This document shows, piece after piece, positions 49,956 to 59,346 of a stretch of 64,000 nucleotides of DNA. Every line of letters begins with the position of its first letter. The stretch's first letter is position 1. Source of the stretch: Oscillospiraceae bacterium (GTDB taxonomy: Bacteria > Bacillota > Clostridia > Oscillospirales > Oscillospiraceae); the NCBI GenBank assembly GCA_910574635.1, contig CAJTCG010000010.1, positions 1 through 64,000 of the forward strand. The letters are read 5' to 3'. The translations under genes and the position numbers were made by a program. The notes below the pieces were generated by a model. It was given only the letters and a program-made list of their open reading frames with translations, was not told where the DNA came from and ran no database searches.

Positions 49956-51044
49956 TCAGAGGGGGAGCTTTGCCTTCCCGTCCATAAAGTCCAGCACCCG
50001 CCGGGCCTGGGCCTCGTCCTCAATGGGGGCGGGGCAGTAGTTGTTGACCCTGCCGCCGGTGTGGACATAGCAGGGGATCAGCTCCGAGGCTGCGTTCACC
50101 AGCTCCCCGTTCTCCACCCGGAGGATGAGCTGGTAAATGATGGTCCGGTTCTCCGGCCCCCGGCTGCCGCCGAAGCAGAAGTTTCCCAGGGAGTAGACGA
50201 TCTCTTTGCCCTTGTAGACCTCTCGGGGCTGGAGCACATGGGGATGATTTCCCAGCACCAGATCCGCGCCGTTGTCAATGAGGCGGCGGGAAGCCCGCAC
50301 CCGCCACGCTTCCGGGGTGTGCACCCCCTCGGCGCCGCCGTGGTAGAAGACCACCTGGAAATCGGAGTCCTTCTCCGCCGCCTTGAGGCGCCGGATGATG
50401 GCCCCGGCCTGGCCCTCGGTCCAGAGGCCGTGGCAGATGACGGCGACGCGGTATCCGTTTTTCTCCAGATAGAAGGTCCGGTCGTTGCCGCCGTACTCCA
50501 GCCCGGCGGCGGAGACGGCCTTCACCGTGTCCTTGTAGCCCGCCGCGTTGTAGTCCCCCGTATGGTTGTTGGCCAGGGATACCGCCTCCACGCCGGAGGA
50601 GGTGAGAATGTCCGTGGTTGCCGCGGGGGCCCGGAACCAGTAGGCGGGGTCCGTGGCTTTTTCCTTGGGGGTCAGGTTTCGATCCGTCAGCACGTTTTCC
50701 AGGTTCACCACGGTAAAATCATCCGCCTCGAAGATGGGCCGGACATGCTGGAGAAAGTACTCCGGCTCCTGCTTGGCGGCGTAGTCCAGGAAGTTTCCCG
50801 CCGCCCGTTTGCCGTGGAGGGAGGCCAGCAGCATGTCGCCGGTGAAGCTGACAGCCATGCTGAACGCGTCCTCCGTCTCCCCGAGCCGGGGCGTGGAGGG
50901 CATGGGCCCGTCAAATTCCGGCAGGTCCGGCTCCCACAGCAGGGGATCGTTGGGGTCCGTGGGGTCCCACTCTGCGGCGGAGGCAGAAACGGCGCATGCC
51001 AGCAGCTGCAAAGCCGCCAGAAGGGCGGCCAGACGGCGTTTCAT
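49956..51044 (-). CDS. CapA-family exported metallophosphatase-like protein
   Basis: A 362-residue protein with a signal peptide (1-24, MKRRLAALLAALQLLACAVSASA) and a PGA_cap domain: FTGDMLLAS (metal site, near residue 70), VVNLENVLTD, SLANNHTGDYNAAG (near 160), VVFYHGGAEGVHTPEAWRV, LVLGNHPHVLQPREVYKGKEIVYSLGNF. The family contains CapA/PgsA of poly-gamma-glutamate capsule synthesis, but no pgsB/pgsC genes are next to it, so capsule function is doubtful. ATG 51044 is chosen over a longer open frame because GAGAGAGG lies seven bases upstream and the signal peptide begins there. Confidence 0.9.
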   Translation of the reverse strand: MKRRLAALLAALQLLACAVSASAAEWDPTDPNDPLLWEPDLPEFDGPMPSTPRLGETEDAFSMAVSFTGDMLLASLHGKRAAGNFLDYAAKQEPEYFLQHVRPIFEADDFTVVNLENVLTDRNLTPKEKATDPAYWFRAPAATTDILTSSGVEAVSLANNHTGDYNAAGYKDTVKAVSAAGLEYGGNDRTFYLEKNGYRVAVICHGLWTEGQAGAIIRRLKAAEKDSDFQVVFYHGGAEGVHTPEAWRVRASRRLIDNGADLVLGNHPHVLQPREVYKGKEIVYSLGNFCFGGSRGPENRTIIYQLILRVENGELVNAASELIPCYVHTGGRVNNYCPAPIEDEAQARRVLDFMDGKAKLPL

Positions 51045-51189
51045 AAGCTTCCCTCTCTCCCGGAACATTTCCGATTTATGATCCCATTCTAACAGGCTTT
51101 GCCCTAAAAGGGAAGGGGAAAGGGGAAGATTTCCCGGGAAATCACAACGGGGCGGAGGAAGACCCCTCCGCCCCGCCGGAAGCGGGAAG

Positions 51190-52347
51190 TTATTTTTTGG
51201 CCACCGCCAAGGCGTTGTAAACATCCAGAATGCGGCCAAACAGGGGGTTCTCGGACTTCAGGCCGGAGTAGGCCTCCAGGGCGGCGGCGGGGCCCTCGGC
51301 CTTCACCTTGGCCTGGAGCTCCACACTCTGGGGGTCCTCCGGGCAGTCGAACCGCAGGGCGGCGGCGGCGCCGAAGATCAGGTGGTCCACCGGCAGGCCG
51401 TAGGAGGCGGTGGTGGTCAGGGGCTTGATGAGCCGGTCCCCGGCCTCCAGCTTCCGGATGGGCTCCCGGCCCACCCGGAGCACCTCGTCCTCCAGGAAGG
51501 GGTTCTGATAGCGGGCGAAGATCTTCTCCACATAGGCGTGGTGCACGTCCGGGTCAAAGCCGAACTCCTTGATAAGGCCTTCGCCGCTTTCGGAGATGGC
51601 GGCGTGGACGATTTCCCCGATGGCGGGGTCCGCGATGCTGTCCTTGATGGTCTCATAGCCCCGCAGATAGCCAAGGTACGCGCAGATGGCGTGGCCGCTG
51701 TTGAGGGTGAAGAGCTTCCGCTCCAGATAGGCCATCAGGTTGTCCGCGAAAGTGAGGCCCGGGATGTCCGGCTTCTCGCCCTTCCAGGCGGCGGCTTCCA
51801 CGTCCCACTCACAGTAGCGCTCTACGGCGGCGTCCAGGATGTTCTCAAAGCTGGGTTTGGGGCAGATGCGGTCCACGGCGCAGTCGGCAAAGCCGATATG
51901 CTCCTCCAGGAAGGCAGTCTCCTCCTGGCCCAAGTGCTTCACCACCTCGTTTTTCAGGCGGGTGGTGGTCCGCAGGCCGTTCTCGCAGCAGACCACGTTC
52001 ATGGGCTCCGTGTTCCCGGCCTGGATACGGGCCTGAATGCCCCCCGCGATGGACTTGGCGATGATGGGCAGGACGTTGGGGCCCACGGCGGTGGTGATGA
52101 GGGAGCACTGGGCTACCTTCCGGGCGAACTCCGGGGAGGTGGAGATTACGCCGTCCACATTGCGGATGGCGATTTCGCCGGGCTCCTTGTCCAGAATGTG
52201 AACCGTGTAGCCGTGGTCCCGGTTCAGCGCCTCGATGATGGGCTCCACCACGTCGGCAAAGGTGACATGCCAGCCCGCCTGGCTGAGCAGGGCCCCGATG
52301 AACCCCCGGCCGATGTTGCCCGCGCCGATTTGAATTGCCTGTTTCAT
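51190..52347 (-). CDS. mtlD: Mannitol-1-phosphate 5-dehydrogenase
   Basis: A 385-residue long-chain polyol dehydrogenase oxidising mannitol-1-phosphate to fructose-6-phosphate with NAD. N-terminal Rossmann motif IGAGNIGRGFIGALL (residues 6-20), the family segment VCCENGLRTTTRLKN, FADCAVDRICP, and the catalytic Lys/His region TLNSGHAICAYLGYLRG (near 205). Full length for the family. ATG 52347 has AAGGAGGAGC upstream. It lies downstream of pgi, which uses the same product, and about 5 kb from a mannitol-type PTS. Confidence 0.94.
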   Translation of the reverse strand: MKQAIQIGAGNIGRGFIGALLSQAGWHVTFADVVEPIIEALNRDHGYTVHILDKEPGEIAIRNVDGVISTSPEFARKVAQCSLITTAVGPNVLPIIAKSIAGGIQARIQAGNTEPMNVVCCENGLRTTTRLKNEVVKHLGQEETAFLEEHIGFADCAVDRICPKPSFENILDAAVERYCEWDVEAAAWKGEKPDIPGLTFADNLMAYLERKLFTLNSGHAICAYLGYLRGYETIKDSIADPAIGEIVHAAISESGEGLIKEFGFDPDVHHAYVEKIFARYQNPFLEDEVLRVGREPIRKLEAGDRLIKPLTTTASYGLPVDHLIFGAAAALRFDCPEDPQSVELQAKVKAEGPAAALEAYSGLKSENPLFGRILDVYNALAVAKK

Positions 52348-52381
52348 AGTGCTCCTCCTTAAAATGATTGCTTTTAAGCGG

Positions 52382-52401
52382 GTAATCGTTTTCGTGATTA
52401 C
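52382..52401. promoter_or_regulatory. Inverted repeat between pgi and mtlD, possible operator
   Basis: GTAATC-N8-GATTAC lies 35 bp before the mtlD start. Next to it, 52410-52441, is a GGCCGCC...GGCGGCC stem that may partly terminate the pgi transcript. The repeat could control mtlD separately; no regulator is identified. Confidence 0.35.
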
Positions 52402-52455
52402 TTTATTAAGGGCCGCCTCGCCCATGGGACGGGGCGGCCTTGGGCGGGAATGAGG

Positions 52456-53793
52456 TTATTTGGCCAGCTTGGCCTCCAGCTCGGCCTTCTGGGCCTCATA
52501 GCCGGGCTTGCCCAGCAGGGCGAACATGTTCTTCTTGTAAGCCTCCACGCCGGGCTGGTCGAAGGGGTTGACCTCCAGCAGGTAGCCGGACAATCCGCAG
52601 GCGTACTCGAAGAAGTAGATGAGCTGGCCCAGGGAGTCGGCGCTCTTGCCGTCGGTTTCCACGATGACGTTGGGCACGCCGCCCTCGGTGTGGGCAAGCA
52701 GGGTGCCCTCCATGGCCTTGTCCCGGATATAGTCCATGGACTCCCCGGCCAGGAAGTTCAGCCCGTCGCCGTTGACCTCGTCCCGGGGCACCAGAAGCTG
52801 GTGCTCGGAGGCCCCCAGGCGGACCACGGTTTCAAACATGATGCGCCGCCCGGCCTGGATATACTGGCCCATGGAGTGAAGGTCCGCGGTGAACTCCACG
52901 CTGGCGGGGAAGAGGCCCTTGCCGTCCTTGCCCTCGCTCTCGCCGTAGAGCTGCTTCCACCACTCCAGCATGAAGCGGAAGGCGGGGTCGTAGCAGGCCA
53001 GCACCTCGATGCTCCAGCCCTTCTGATACAGCGCGTCCCGGAGGGCGGCGTAGGTCCAGGCGGGGTTTTCATAGGAGGCGGTCTCGCAGAGCTTCATCAT
53101 CTTGGCCGCGCCGCCCATGAGCTCTTCAATGCTGATTCCGGCCACGGCGATGGGCAGCAGGCCCACGGCGGTGAGGACGGAGTACCGCCCGCCCACGCCG
53201 TCGGGCACCACAAAGCTCTCCCAGCCCTCCTCGTTGGCCAGGGATTTCAGAGCCCCCCGGGCCTTGTCGGTGGTGGCGTAGATGCGCCCCTTGGCCCCGG
53301 CCTCGCCGTATTTCTTCTCCAGGGCGTCCCGGAAGAAGCGGAAGGCCACGGCGGGCTCGGTGGTGGTGCCGGACTTGGAGATGACGTTGACGGAGAAATC
53401 CTCGTCCCCGATGAGGTCAAAGACCTCCTGCATGGCGTCGGCGGAAAGGCCGTTGCCCACGAAATAGATGTTGGGGGTTTTCTTGTTTTTCTTCTGGTTG
53501 TAGTTAGGGGAGCAGAGGTATTCTACCACGCCCCGGGCGCCCAGGTAGCTTCCGCCGATGCCGATGACCACCAGGGCCTTGGAGTCGCCCTGAATTTTTT
53601 TGGCGGCGGCCTGGATGCGGGCGAACTCCTCCTTGTCGTAGTCCACGGGGAGGCGGACCCAGTCGGTGAACTCGTGGCCCAGGCCGTTGTGCTTTTGGAG
53701 CTTCTCCTGGGCTTCCGCCAGCCGGGGGGCGGCGGCGTCCCGGTAACCGGCAGGGATAAAGTTTTCGATCTGGAAGGATTTGACGTTCAGCAT
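52456..53793 (-). CDS. pgi: Glucose-6-phosphate isomerase
   Basis: A 445-residue SIS-fold isomerase (Firmicutes-length form) interconverting glucose-6-phosphate and fructose-6-phosphate. [19 protein letters not shown] (near residue 75), [12 protein letters not shown] (near 140), [16 protein letters not shown] (near 210) and the late [12 protein letters not shown] are the standard motifs; the catalytic Glu and His lie in these regions. It precedes mtlD on the same strand and links the glycogen, mannitol and GlmS branches. AGGAAG lies upstream of ATG 53793. Confidence 0.96.
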   Translation of the reverse strand: MLNVKSFQIENFIPAGYRDAAAPRLAEAQEKLQKHNGLGHEFTDWVRLPVDYDKEEFARIQAAAKKIQGDSKALVVIGIGGSYLGARGVVEYLCSPNYNQKKNKKTPNIYFVGNGLSADAMQEVFDLIGDEDFSVNVISKSGTTTEPAVAFRFFRDALEKKYGEAGAKGRIYATTDKARGALKSLANEEGWESFVVPDGVGGRYSVLTAVGLLPIAVAGISIEELMGGAAKMMKLCETASYENPAWTYAALRDALYQKGWSIEVLACYDPAFRFMLEWWKQLYGESEGKDGKGLFPASVEFTADLHSMGQYIQAGRRIMFETVVRLGASEHQLLVPRDEVNGDGLNFLAGESMDYIRDKAMEGTLLAHTEGGVPNVIVETDGKSADSLGQLIYFFEYACGLSGYLLEVNPFDQPGVEAYKKNMFALLGKPGYEAQKAELEAKLAK

Positions 53794-53859
53794 GATGCAG
53801 CTTCCTTTCCGTAAGGTCTCATATTTTTTGTGGCTTCCGCTGAAAGCGGACCTGAAAAC

Positions 53860-53888
53860 AGTATAGCATTTTGTTAAGTCGGCAGCAA
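53860..53888 (-). promoter_or_regulatory. Promoter of pgi
   Basis: Minus-strand TTGCTG (53883-53888), 17 bp, TATACT (53860-53865). The leader contains a TCCGC-TTTCA-GCGGA hairpin. Confidence 0.65.
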
Positions 53889-53946
53889 GACGGGGCGGGG
53901 AAAAAGTTGGGAAAATTTTGAGCAGGATGGCTGCCCGCCCGGCAAG

Positions 53947-53975
53947 TTGACATTTGCGCTCCTCTTCCGTATAAT
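53947..53975 (+). promoter_or_regulatory. Sigma-A promoter of glmS
   Basis: Consensus TTGACA (53947-53952), 17 bp, consensus TATAAT (53970-53975). Confidence 0.93.
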
Positions 53976-54044
53976 GCAGTAAGGCCGAAAGGCCGGGTCA
54001 AAATCGCAGAGGTGAAAGGAGGCCATGGGAAAAGTCCCATCAAA

Positions 54045-54190
54045 GCGCCATGCGCCGGCTTTAGCCGGATAACGAGGTGAGGGGAGTATCGAATTGTTCG
54101 GCGGATGCCCCTCCGTGCCCTGGGCGGGCGCGTGACACGGCTTACAAATATGCGGGCGACCGCAAAACAGAAGGGCCGTGGCCGTCCTGA
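54045..54190 (+). ncRNA. glmS ribozyme-riboswitch
   Basis: A self-cleaving RNA that uses glucosamine-6-phosphate as cofactor. Core features: AAAGCGCC at the cleavage site (cut predicted between A54044 and G54045), the hairpin CCGGCTTTAGCCGG, AACGAGGTGAGGGGAGTATCGA, TTCGGCGGATGCCCCTCC, and the 3' P3-P4 region with ATGCGGGCGACCGCAAAACAGAAGGGCC. Cleavage destabilises the glmS mRNA when the product is plentiful. Upstream of the site lie two small hairpins (GGCC-GAAA-GGCC and GGGAAAAGTCCC). Downstream, 54189-54228, an imperfect stem ending TTAATTTTT resembles a weak terminator. Confidence 0.93.
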
Positions 54191-54250
54191 GGAGACAAGT
54201 GACTGCGCATTTGTCCTCTTAATTTTTCAAATTAGGAGGAACGAATTTCC

Positions 54251-56089
54251 ATGTGTGGAATTGTTGGTTTTGTAGGCCAAAAACAGGCTGCCCCCGTGCT
54301 GCTGGAGGGCTTGAGGCAGATGGAGTACCGGGGCTATGACTCGGCGGGCGTGGCCGTCCGCTCCGAAACCAAGGGCTTGCAGGTCCGCAAATCCAAGGGC
54401 CGCTTACAGGTCCTGGCGGACTTGACCCATAACGGGGCGGACCTGGAGGGAACCCTGGGTATCGGGCACACCCGCTGGGCCACCCACGGGGAGCCCAACG
54501 ACGTCAACGCCCATCCCCACGTCAGCGGGGACGGAAAAATCGCTCTGGTACATAACGGCATCATCGAGAATTACCTGGAGCTAAAGGAACAGCTCACCCG
54601 GCAGGGGGTGGCCTTCACCTCCGAGACGGACACGGAAGTCGCGGCCCACCTCCTGGAGTTTCACTACCAGGAGTGCGGGAACATGCTGGAAGCCATGGGC
54701 CGGTGCCTGCGGCGCATCGAGGGGTCCTATGCTTTCGGCATCATCTGCTCGGACTACCCCAACGCCCTGATTGCCGCCCGGAAGGACAGCCCGCTGATCA
54801 TCGGCTTTGGGGAGGGGGAGAACTTCATCGCCTCCGACGCCACCGCCATCATCCGCCACACCCGGGACGTGGCCTATATGAACGACGGGGAAATCGCCGT
54901 GCTGACGGCGGAGAGTGTGGATGTGTTCGACGATGAGCTGAACCCCCTGGAGAAGGAGCACAGCCGCATCGACTGGGACGCGGCCTCCGCCGAGAAGGGC
55001 GGCTTCCCCCACTTCATGTTCAAGGAGATTCTGGAACAGCCGGAGGCCCTGCAAAAAACCATTTTCCCCCGTATCCGGGAGGGCCGGGTGGTGCTGGACG
55101 ACATCCGCCTGACGGAAGACTACGTCAAAAGCATCTCCCACATCTACATGATTGCCTGCGGCTCCGCCTATCATGCGGGAGTGGTGGGGAAATACACCTG
55201 GGAGCGTCTGCTCCGCCGCCCGGTGGAGGTGGCGCTGGCCTCGGAATTCCGCTACAGCGGGCCGCTGGTGGATGAGCACACCCTGGTCATTGCCATCAGC
55301 CAGTCCGGGGAGACCCTGGACACCATGGCCGCCCTGCGGGAGGCCAAGCGCCTGGGAGGCCGGACCCTGGCCATCTGCAATGTGGTGGGCAGCTCCATCG
55401 CCCGGGAGGCGGACGACGTGCTCTACACCTGGGCGGGACCGGAGATTGCCGTGGCCACCAGCAAGGGCTACTCGACCCAATTGGCGGCGCTGAACCTGGT
55501 GGGGCTGTACCTGGCGGATCGGCTGGGTACGGTGGAGCGGAGCGAGTACGACGCCATTTTGGCGGAGCTCCAGGCCCTGCCGGAGAAAATGCGGAGGTAC
55601 CTGGAGAATTTCGAGGACACGAAGTATTTCGCCTCCCGTTTCTTCAACCACGACAGCATTTTCTTCATTGGACGAAACCTGGATTACGCCATGGGCTTAG
55701 AGGGCTCCTTGAAGCTGAAGGAAATCAGCTACATCCACTCGGAGGCCTACGCCTCCGGAGAGCTGAAGCACGGGACCATCTCCCTCATCGAGCCGGGGAC
55801 GCTGGTGGTGGCCCTGGGGACCTATGCCGCCCTCTTTGACAAGGCCATGAGCAACGTGGTGGAGGTGAAGGCCCGGGGGGCCACGGTGCTGGCCGTCACC
55901 ACGGAAGGGTTCCGGGAGCGGATGGAGAAGACCGCCGACGCGGTTGTCGCCGTGCCGGAGACCCATCCGCTGCTCCAGCCGTCCCTCTCCATTGTGCCCT
56001 TGCAGCTGTTCGCCTATTATGTGGCCTTGCAAAGAGGGTGCGACATCGACAAGCCGAGAAACCTTGCAAAGTCTGTTACCGTAGAATAG
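54251..56089 (+). CDS. glmS: Glutamine-fructose-6-phosphate aminotransferase (isomerising)
   Basis: A 612-residue enzyme making glucosamine-6-phosphate for cell-wall precursors. The N-terminal glutaminase (1-235) starts with the nucleophile Cys2 (MCGIVGFVG) and has LRQMEYRGYDSAGVAV, GHTRWATHGEPNDVNAHPH. Two SIS isomerase domains follow (about 285-420 and 455-600; AISQSGETLDTMAALREAK). The conserved C-terminal end DKPRNLAKSVTVE is intact. AGGAGGAACG lies upstream of ATG 54251. Controlled by the ribozyme in its leader. Confidence 0.97.
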   Translation: MCGIVGFVGQKQAAPVLLEGLRQMEYRGYDSAGVAVRSETKGLQVRKSKGRLQVLADLTHNGADLEGTLGIGHTRWATHGEPNDVNAHPHVSGDGKIALVHNGIIENYLELKEQLTRQGVAFTSETDTEVAAHLLEFHYQECGNMLEAMGRCLRRIEGSYAFGIICSDYPNALIAARKDSPLIIGFGEGENFIASDATAIIRHTRDVAYMNDGEIAVLTAESVDVFDDELNPLEKEHSRIDWDAASAEKGGFPHFMFKEILEQPEALQKTIFPRIREGRVVLDDIRLTEDYVKSISHIYMIACGSAYHAGVVGKYTWERLLRRPVEVALASEFRYSGPLVDEHTLVIAISQSGETLDTMAALREAKRLGGRTLAICNVVGSSIAREADDVLYTWAGPEIAVATSKGYSTQLAALNLVGLYLADRLGTVERSEYDAILAELQALPEKMRRYLENFEDTKYFASRFFNHDSIFFIGRNLDYAMGLEGSLKLKEISYIHSEAYASGELKHGTISLIEPGTLVVALGTYAALFDKAMSNVVEVKARGATVLAVTTEGFRERMEKTADAVVAVPETHPLLQPSLSIVPLQLFAYYVALQRGCDIDKPRNLAKSVTVE

Positions 56090-56098
56090 GCATAAAGA

Positions 56099-56136
56099 CA
56101 GCCGGACCTCACAGCCGTGAGGTCCGGCTGCTTTTA
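56099..56136. terminator. Terminator of glmS, probably bidirectional
   Basis: CAGCCGGACCTCAC and GTGAGGTCCGGCTG form a 14-bp stem followed by CTTTTAG; the convergent dehydrogenase gene ends at 56134. Confidence 0.92.
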
Positions 56137-57396
56137 GATCACATGAAAATGCCGGAGCAGGATTTTCTCCGCCTCGGAGTTCCAGAGGCCGTCGTGGGCG
56201 CCGCAGCAGTCCGCCAGGCGGGCGTACAGCGGGTCCGTCCGGCCCTTCTCCCGGAAGTCCTCAATGGCGGTGAGGGGCATATTGAACTGGGTGTAGGTCA
56301 GCTTCTTCCCGCCGGGGATGTGGGGGAGGTTCCGCGTAGTCTCTGCGATGGAGTCCAGGCCGCCCACGTGGGTGACCATGACGGCGGGGCGGATTTTCCC
56401 CTGAGCGGCCAGGCGGAAGGCCTCCTTCAGATCCTCCGTGGTGCCCCCGGTGGTGCCGATGACATGGGTGGAGGCGTAGTGGCAGTTATACAGGTTGATG
56501 CTGGCGGAAAAGGACTTGTCCGTGGGGCCGGAAAAGAAGTTCATGCACCCGTCCCGGCCCAGCAGCCGGTCCCCCATCTCCGCCAGGGAGCGGATGGCGG
56601 TGTAGACGAAGATGTCGTCGTAGCCCTGCCCGCCGGTGAGCTCCATAAGCTCCGTAAACTCGTCGGAGCACTCGCCGGGATTGATGTAAACCAGCCGGAT
56701 GCCCTGGGCGGCGGCCAGGGACTCGGGGATTAGCTGCCGGGCCCGGGCGATGCGTTCGTCCGAGAGGTCCGTTACCACAATCATGGAGGGCTTTTTCTCC
56801 AGAGCCAAAGGGTATTCGATGGCCTCCAGGCCCATGGGGCCGCAGCCGCCCAGAATGAGGACGCGGCCCCCCTCCTTGATGCCCATGATGTGCTCATGGC
56901 TGCGGCGGCTGGTGTGGTAATTCCCATGGTATCCGCCCAGGATGCAGCTCATGGGTTCGCCCAGGCTGGCCTCAAAATAACTCTCGCCGTCGTAGTGCAG
57001 GAGGCAGCCCAGCTCCACCGCTTCCGGCGGGACGATGCAGTAGGTGCACGCCCCGCCGAAGGTGGGATAGGAATAGCCGGGAGAGGCCGGGCTCCCCTTG
57101 TAGTTCAGGGCGGGCTGCTGGGCGAACTTCTCGCCGGGAGAAAATTCGCCCAGCCACTTTTTCCCCACCTTCACAATGTCTCCGGCGAACTCATGGCCGA
57201 TGATGACGGGGCGTGTGTCCACATCCTGGGGACAGCGCTTGTGGGCCTTGCCCTGAACCAGCAGCTTGTAGGTGGACATGCAGATGCTGTCGCTCATGAC
57301 CCGGACCAGGATTTCGTCGTCGCGGATCTCCGGCAGGTCGAATTCCTCCAGGCGGATGTCGTAAGCGCCGTAGAGACGCACGCCCTTAGACCGCAT
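56134..57396 (-). CDS. Zinc-type dehydrogenase, L-sorbose-1-phosphate reductase-like
   Basis: A 420-residue medium-chain dehydrogenase. GroES-like N-terminal domain with GHEFAGDIVKVG (near 70), then a Rossmann domain VLILGGCGPMGLEAIEY (near 195). The longer length and segments such as DSICMSTYKLLVQGKAHKR and SFSASINLYNCHYASTHV resemble SorE-type sorbose-1-phosphate reductases rather than ordinary alcohol dehydrogenases; the four-Cys structural zinc lobe is not seen. It starts four bases after the PTS gene stop (ATG 57396, GGAG upstream) and is last in a regulator-kinase-PTS operon, so a phosphorylated ketose or polyol substrate is likely. Confidence 0.7.
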   Translation of the reverse strand: MRSKGVRLYGAYDIRLEEFDLPEIRDDEILVRVMSDSICMSTYKLLVQGKAHKRCPQDVDTRPVIIGHEFAGDIVKVGKKWLGEFSPGEKFAQQPALNYKGSPASPGYSYPTFGGACTYCIVPPEAVELGCLLHYDGESYFEASLGEPMSCILGGYHGNYHTSRRSHEHIMGIKEGGRVLILGGCGPMGLEAIEYPLALEKKPSMIVVTDLSDERIARARQLIPESLAAAQGIRLVYINPGECSDEFTELMELTGGQGYDDIFVYTAIRSLAEMGDRLLGRDGCMNFFSGPTDKSFSASINLYNCHYASTHVIGTTGGTTEDLKEAFRLAAQGKIRPAVMVTHVGGLDSIAETTRNLPHIPGGKKLTYTQFNMPLTAIEDFREKGRTDPLYARLADCCGAHDGLWNSEAEKILLRHFHVI

Positions 57397-57400
57397 GGAA

Positions 57401-59269
57401 TTACTCCAGGCCGTTGAGCAGCTTGTAGAGCTGATCCACCGTGGCGTCATCCACCAGCTTGTCGGTGTCCTCCTCGGTCTCGGCCACCTCGACGATTTTG
57501 CCCAGGATGCCCAGGTGATCCTCGCCGGTGGAGGCGATGCCCACCACCAGGCGGACCAGCTCGTCGCCCCACTGGATGCCCTCGGGATAGGTCATGACAA
57601 TGAGGCCCGTTTTCTTGATGGCCTTCCGGGATTCCTCGGTGCCGTGGGGGATGGCCACATGGCTGCCGATGGCCACGGAGAAGCTGGCCTCCCGGTCCAG
57701 CATGCCCTGGATATAGGACTCTTCCACATAGCCGCTTTCCACCATCCGCTTGCCCACGGCCTTGATGGCCTCCTCGGGGCTGACGGGCTTGCAGTTCAGG
57801 ACAATGTTTTTCTTCTCCAGCAGGATGGGGTGCTCCGCGGCGGCGGGGGCCTCTTCCACGGCGGCGGGGGCGGGGGCGGAACCGCCCTTCCGGGCGTCCA
57901 GCAGCTCCTGCACCAGGGTGTTGTACTCCGGCGCGCCCATGAAGTTCTTGATGGGGATGATCCGGGCCTGGGGAGCCCGCTGGGCGGCCCGGCCGGAGAG
58001 CTCGTGGTGGGTGACGACGATCTGGCAGTCGCCGGGAATCTCGCCCACGGGGTAGTGGATAACCTCAATGTCCGTGATGCCCGCGTCTTTGAGCTTGTTG
58101 CGGACCATGGTGGCCCCCATGGCGGAGGAGCCCATGCCCGCGTCGCAGGCGAAGACGATCTTCCGGACATCCTTAGCGGAGACGGAGACGGCGGGGACGG
58201 CCTGGCCCTTGGAAGCGGCCTTGGAGGCGGCGACCTGGGCCTGGGCCTCTTCCAGGCTGGCGTCCTTGCCGAAGAATTTCAGCAAAAACACGGAGATGAG
58301 GAAGCTGACCACGGCGGCAATGCCGATGCCCGCGATGTTGGCGAGGTATCCGCCCCTGGGGGTCATGAGCATTTCCGCGATGATGCTGCCGGGGGAGGCC
58401 GCGGCCGCCAGGCCGCCGCCCAGGGCGGAGAGGGTGAAGATGCCCACGATGTTGCCGATCATGGGGCCCAGGATGACGATGGGGTTCATGAGGACATAGG
58501 GGAAGTAAATCTCATGGATGCCGCCCACGAACTGGATGACGGCGGCGGCTCCGGCGGAGGAGCGGGTTTCGCCCTTGCCCGCCACGCAGTAGGCCAGCAG
58601 GAGGCCAAGGCCCGGCCCGGGGTTGGACTCAATCATGAAGAGGATGGACTTGCCCATTTCCATGGCCTGTTCCGTGCCGATGGGGGTAAAGACGCCGTGG
58701 TTGATGGCGTTGTTCAGGAAGAGGACCTTGGCGGGCTCCACCAGGACGGCGGTGAGGGGCAGCAGGCTCCGGTCCACCAGGAACTGCACGCCCGCGCCCA
58801 GCCAGCCGGTGAGGGTCACGCAGACGGGGGCAATGACGTAGATGGACAAAATCGCCAGGATTGCGCCGATGATGCCCACGGAGAAGTTGTTGACCACCAT
58901 TTCAAAGCCGGCGGGGATATGGCCCTCCATGGCCTTGTCAAACTTCTTGATGCACCAGCCGCCCAAGGGGCCGCAGATCATAGCCCCGATGAACATGGTG
59001 CTCTCCGTGGCGGCGATGGCGCCCAGGGTGGCCAGGGCGCCGGTAACCGCGCCTTTTTGTCCGCCCACGGCCTTGCCGCCGGTGTAGCCGATCAGGATGG
59101 GGAGCAGAAAGCGGAGCATGGGTCCCACCATGCCGTTGATGGTGTCGTTGGGGAACCAGCCGTCCGGGATGAAGAAGGCGGCGATCAGGCCCCAGGCGAT
59201 GAAGGCTCCAATGTTGGGCATGACCATGCCGCTGAGGAACCGTCCAAATTTTTGGACTCTTTCTTTCAT
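57401..59269 (-). CDS. Mannitol-family PTS transporter, EIICBA fusion
   Basis: A 622-residue transporter importing and phosphorylating a polyol or ketose. EIIC (1-340) has about eight helices with GIHEIYFPYVLMNP near 275 and MVMPNIGAFIAWGL at the start. EIIB (about 378-465) has the phospho-Cys in FACDAGMGSSAMGA. After an Ala/Pro linker, EIIA (about 480-622) has the phospho-His in GSHVAIPHGTEESR. This domain order matches MtlA. The name mtlA fits by family, but the neighbouring 1-phosphofructokinase and sorbose-1-phosphate-reductase-like genes mean the true substrate may be another sugar. AAAGGACG precedes ATG 59269. Confidence 0.9.
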   Translation of the reverse strand: MKERVQKFGRFLSGMVMPNIGAFIAWGLIAAFFIPDGWFPNDTINGMVGPMLRFLLPILIGYTGGKAVGGQKGAVTGALATLGAIAATESTMFIGAMICGPLGGWCIKKFDKAMEGHIPAGFEMVVNNFSVGIIGAILAILSIYVIAPVCVTLTGWLGAGVQFLVDRSLLPLTAVLVEPAKVLFLNNAINHGVFTPIGTEQAMEMGKSILFMIESNPGPGLGLLLAYCVAGKGETRSSAGAAAVIQFVGGIHEIYFPYVLMNPIVILGPMIGNIVGIFTLSALGGGLAAAASPGSIIAEMLMTPRGGYLANIAGIGIAAVVSFLISVFLLKFFGKDASLEEAQAQVAASKAASKGQAVPAVSVSAKDVRKIVFACDAGMGSSAMGATMVRNKLKDAGITDIEVIHYPVGEIPGDCQIVVTHHELSGRAAQRAPQARIIPIKNFMGAPEYNTLVQELLDARKGGSAPAPAAVEEAPAAAEHPILLEKKNIVLNCKPVSPEEAIKAVGKRMVESGYVEESYIQGMLDREASFSVAIGSHVAIPHGTEESRKAIKKTGLIVMTYPEGIQWGDELVRLVVGIASTGEDHLGILGKIVEVAETEEDTDKLVDDATVDQLYKLLNGLE

Positions 59270-59346
59270 AGATGAACGTCCTTTCTCATGATGATATTCA
59301 GGGACAGGAAGCGGTGCGCCGCCTCCCGGCTAAGGGAAAGCGGGGG

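Noticed and set aside
49956-51044. Poly-gamma-glutamate capsule locus
   Set aside because: The CapA-like protein has no pgsB/pgsC-type neighbours; the family includes many non-capsule members.
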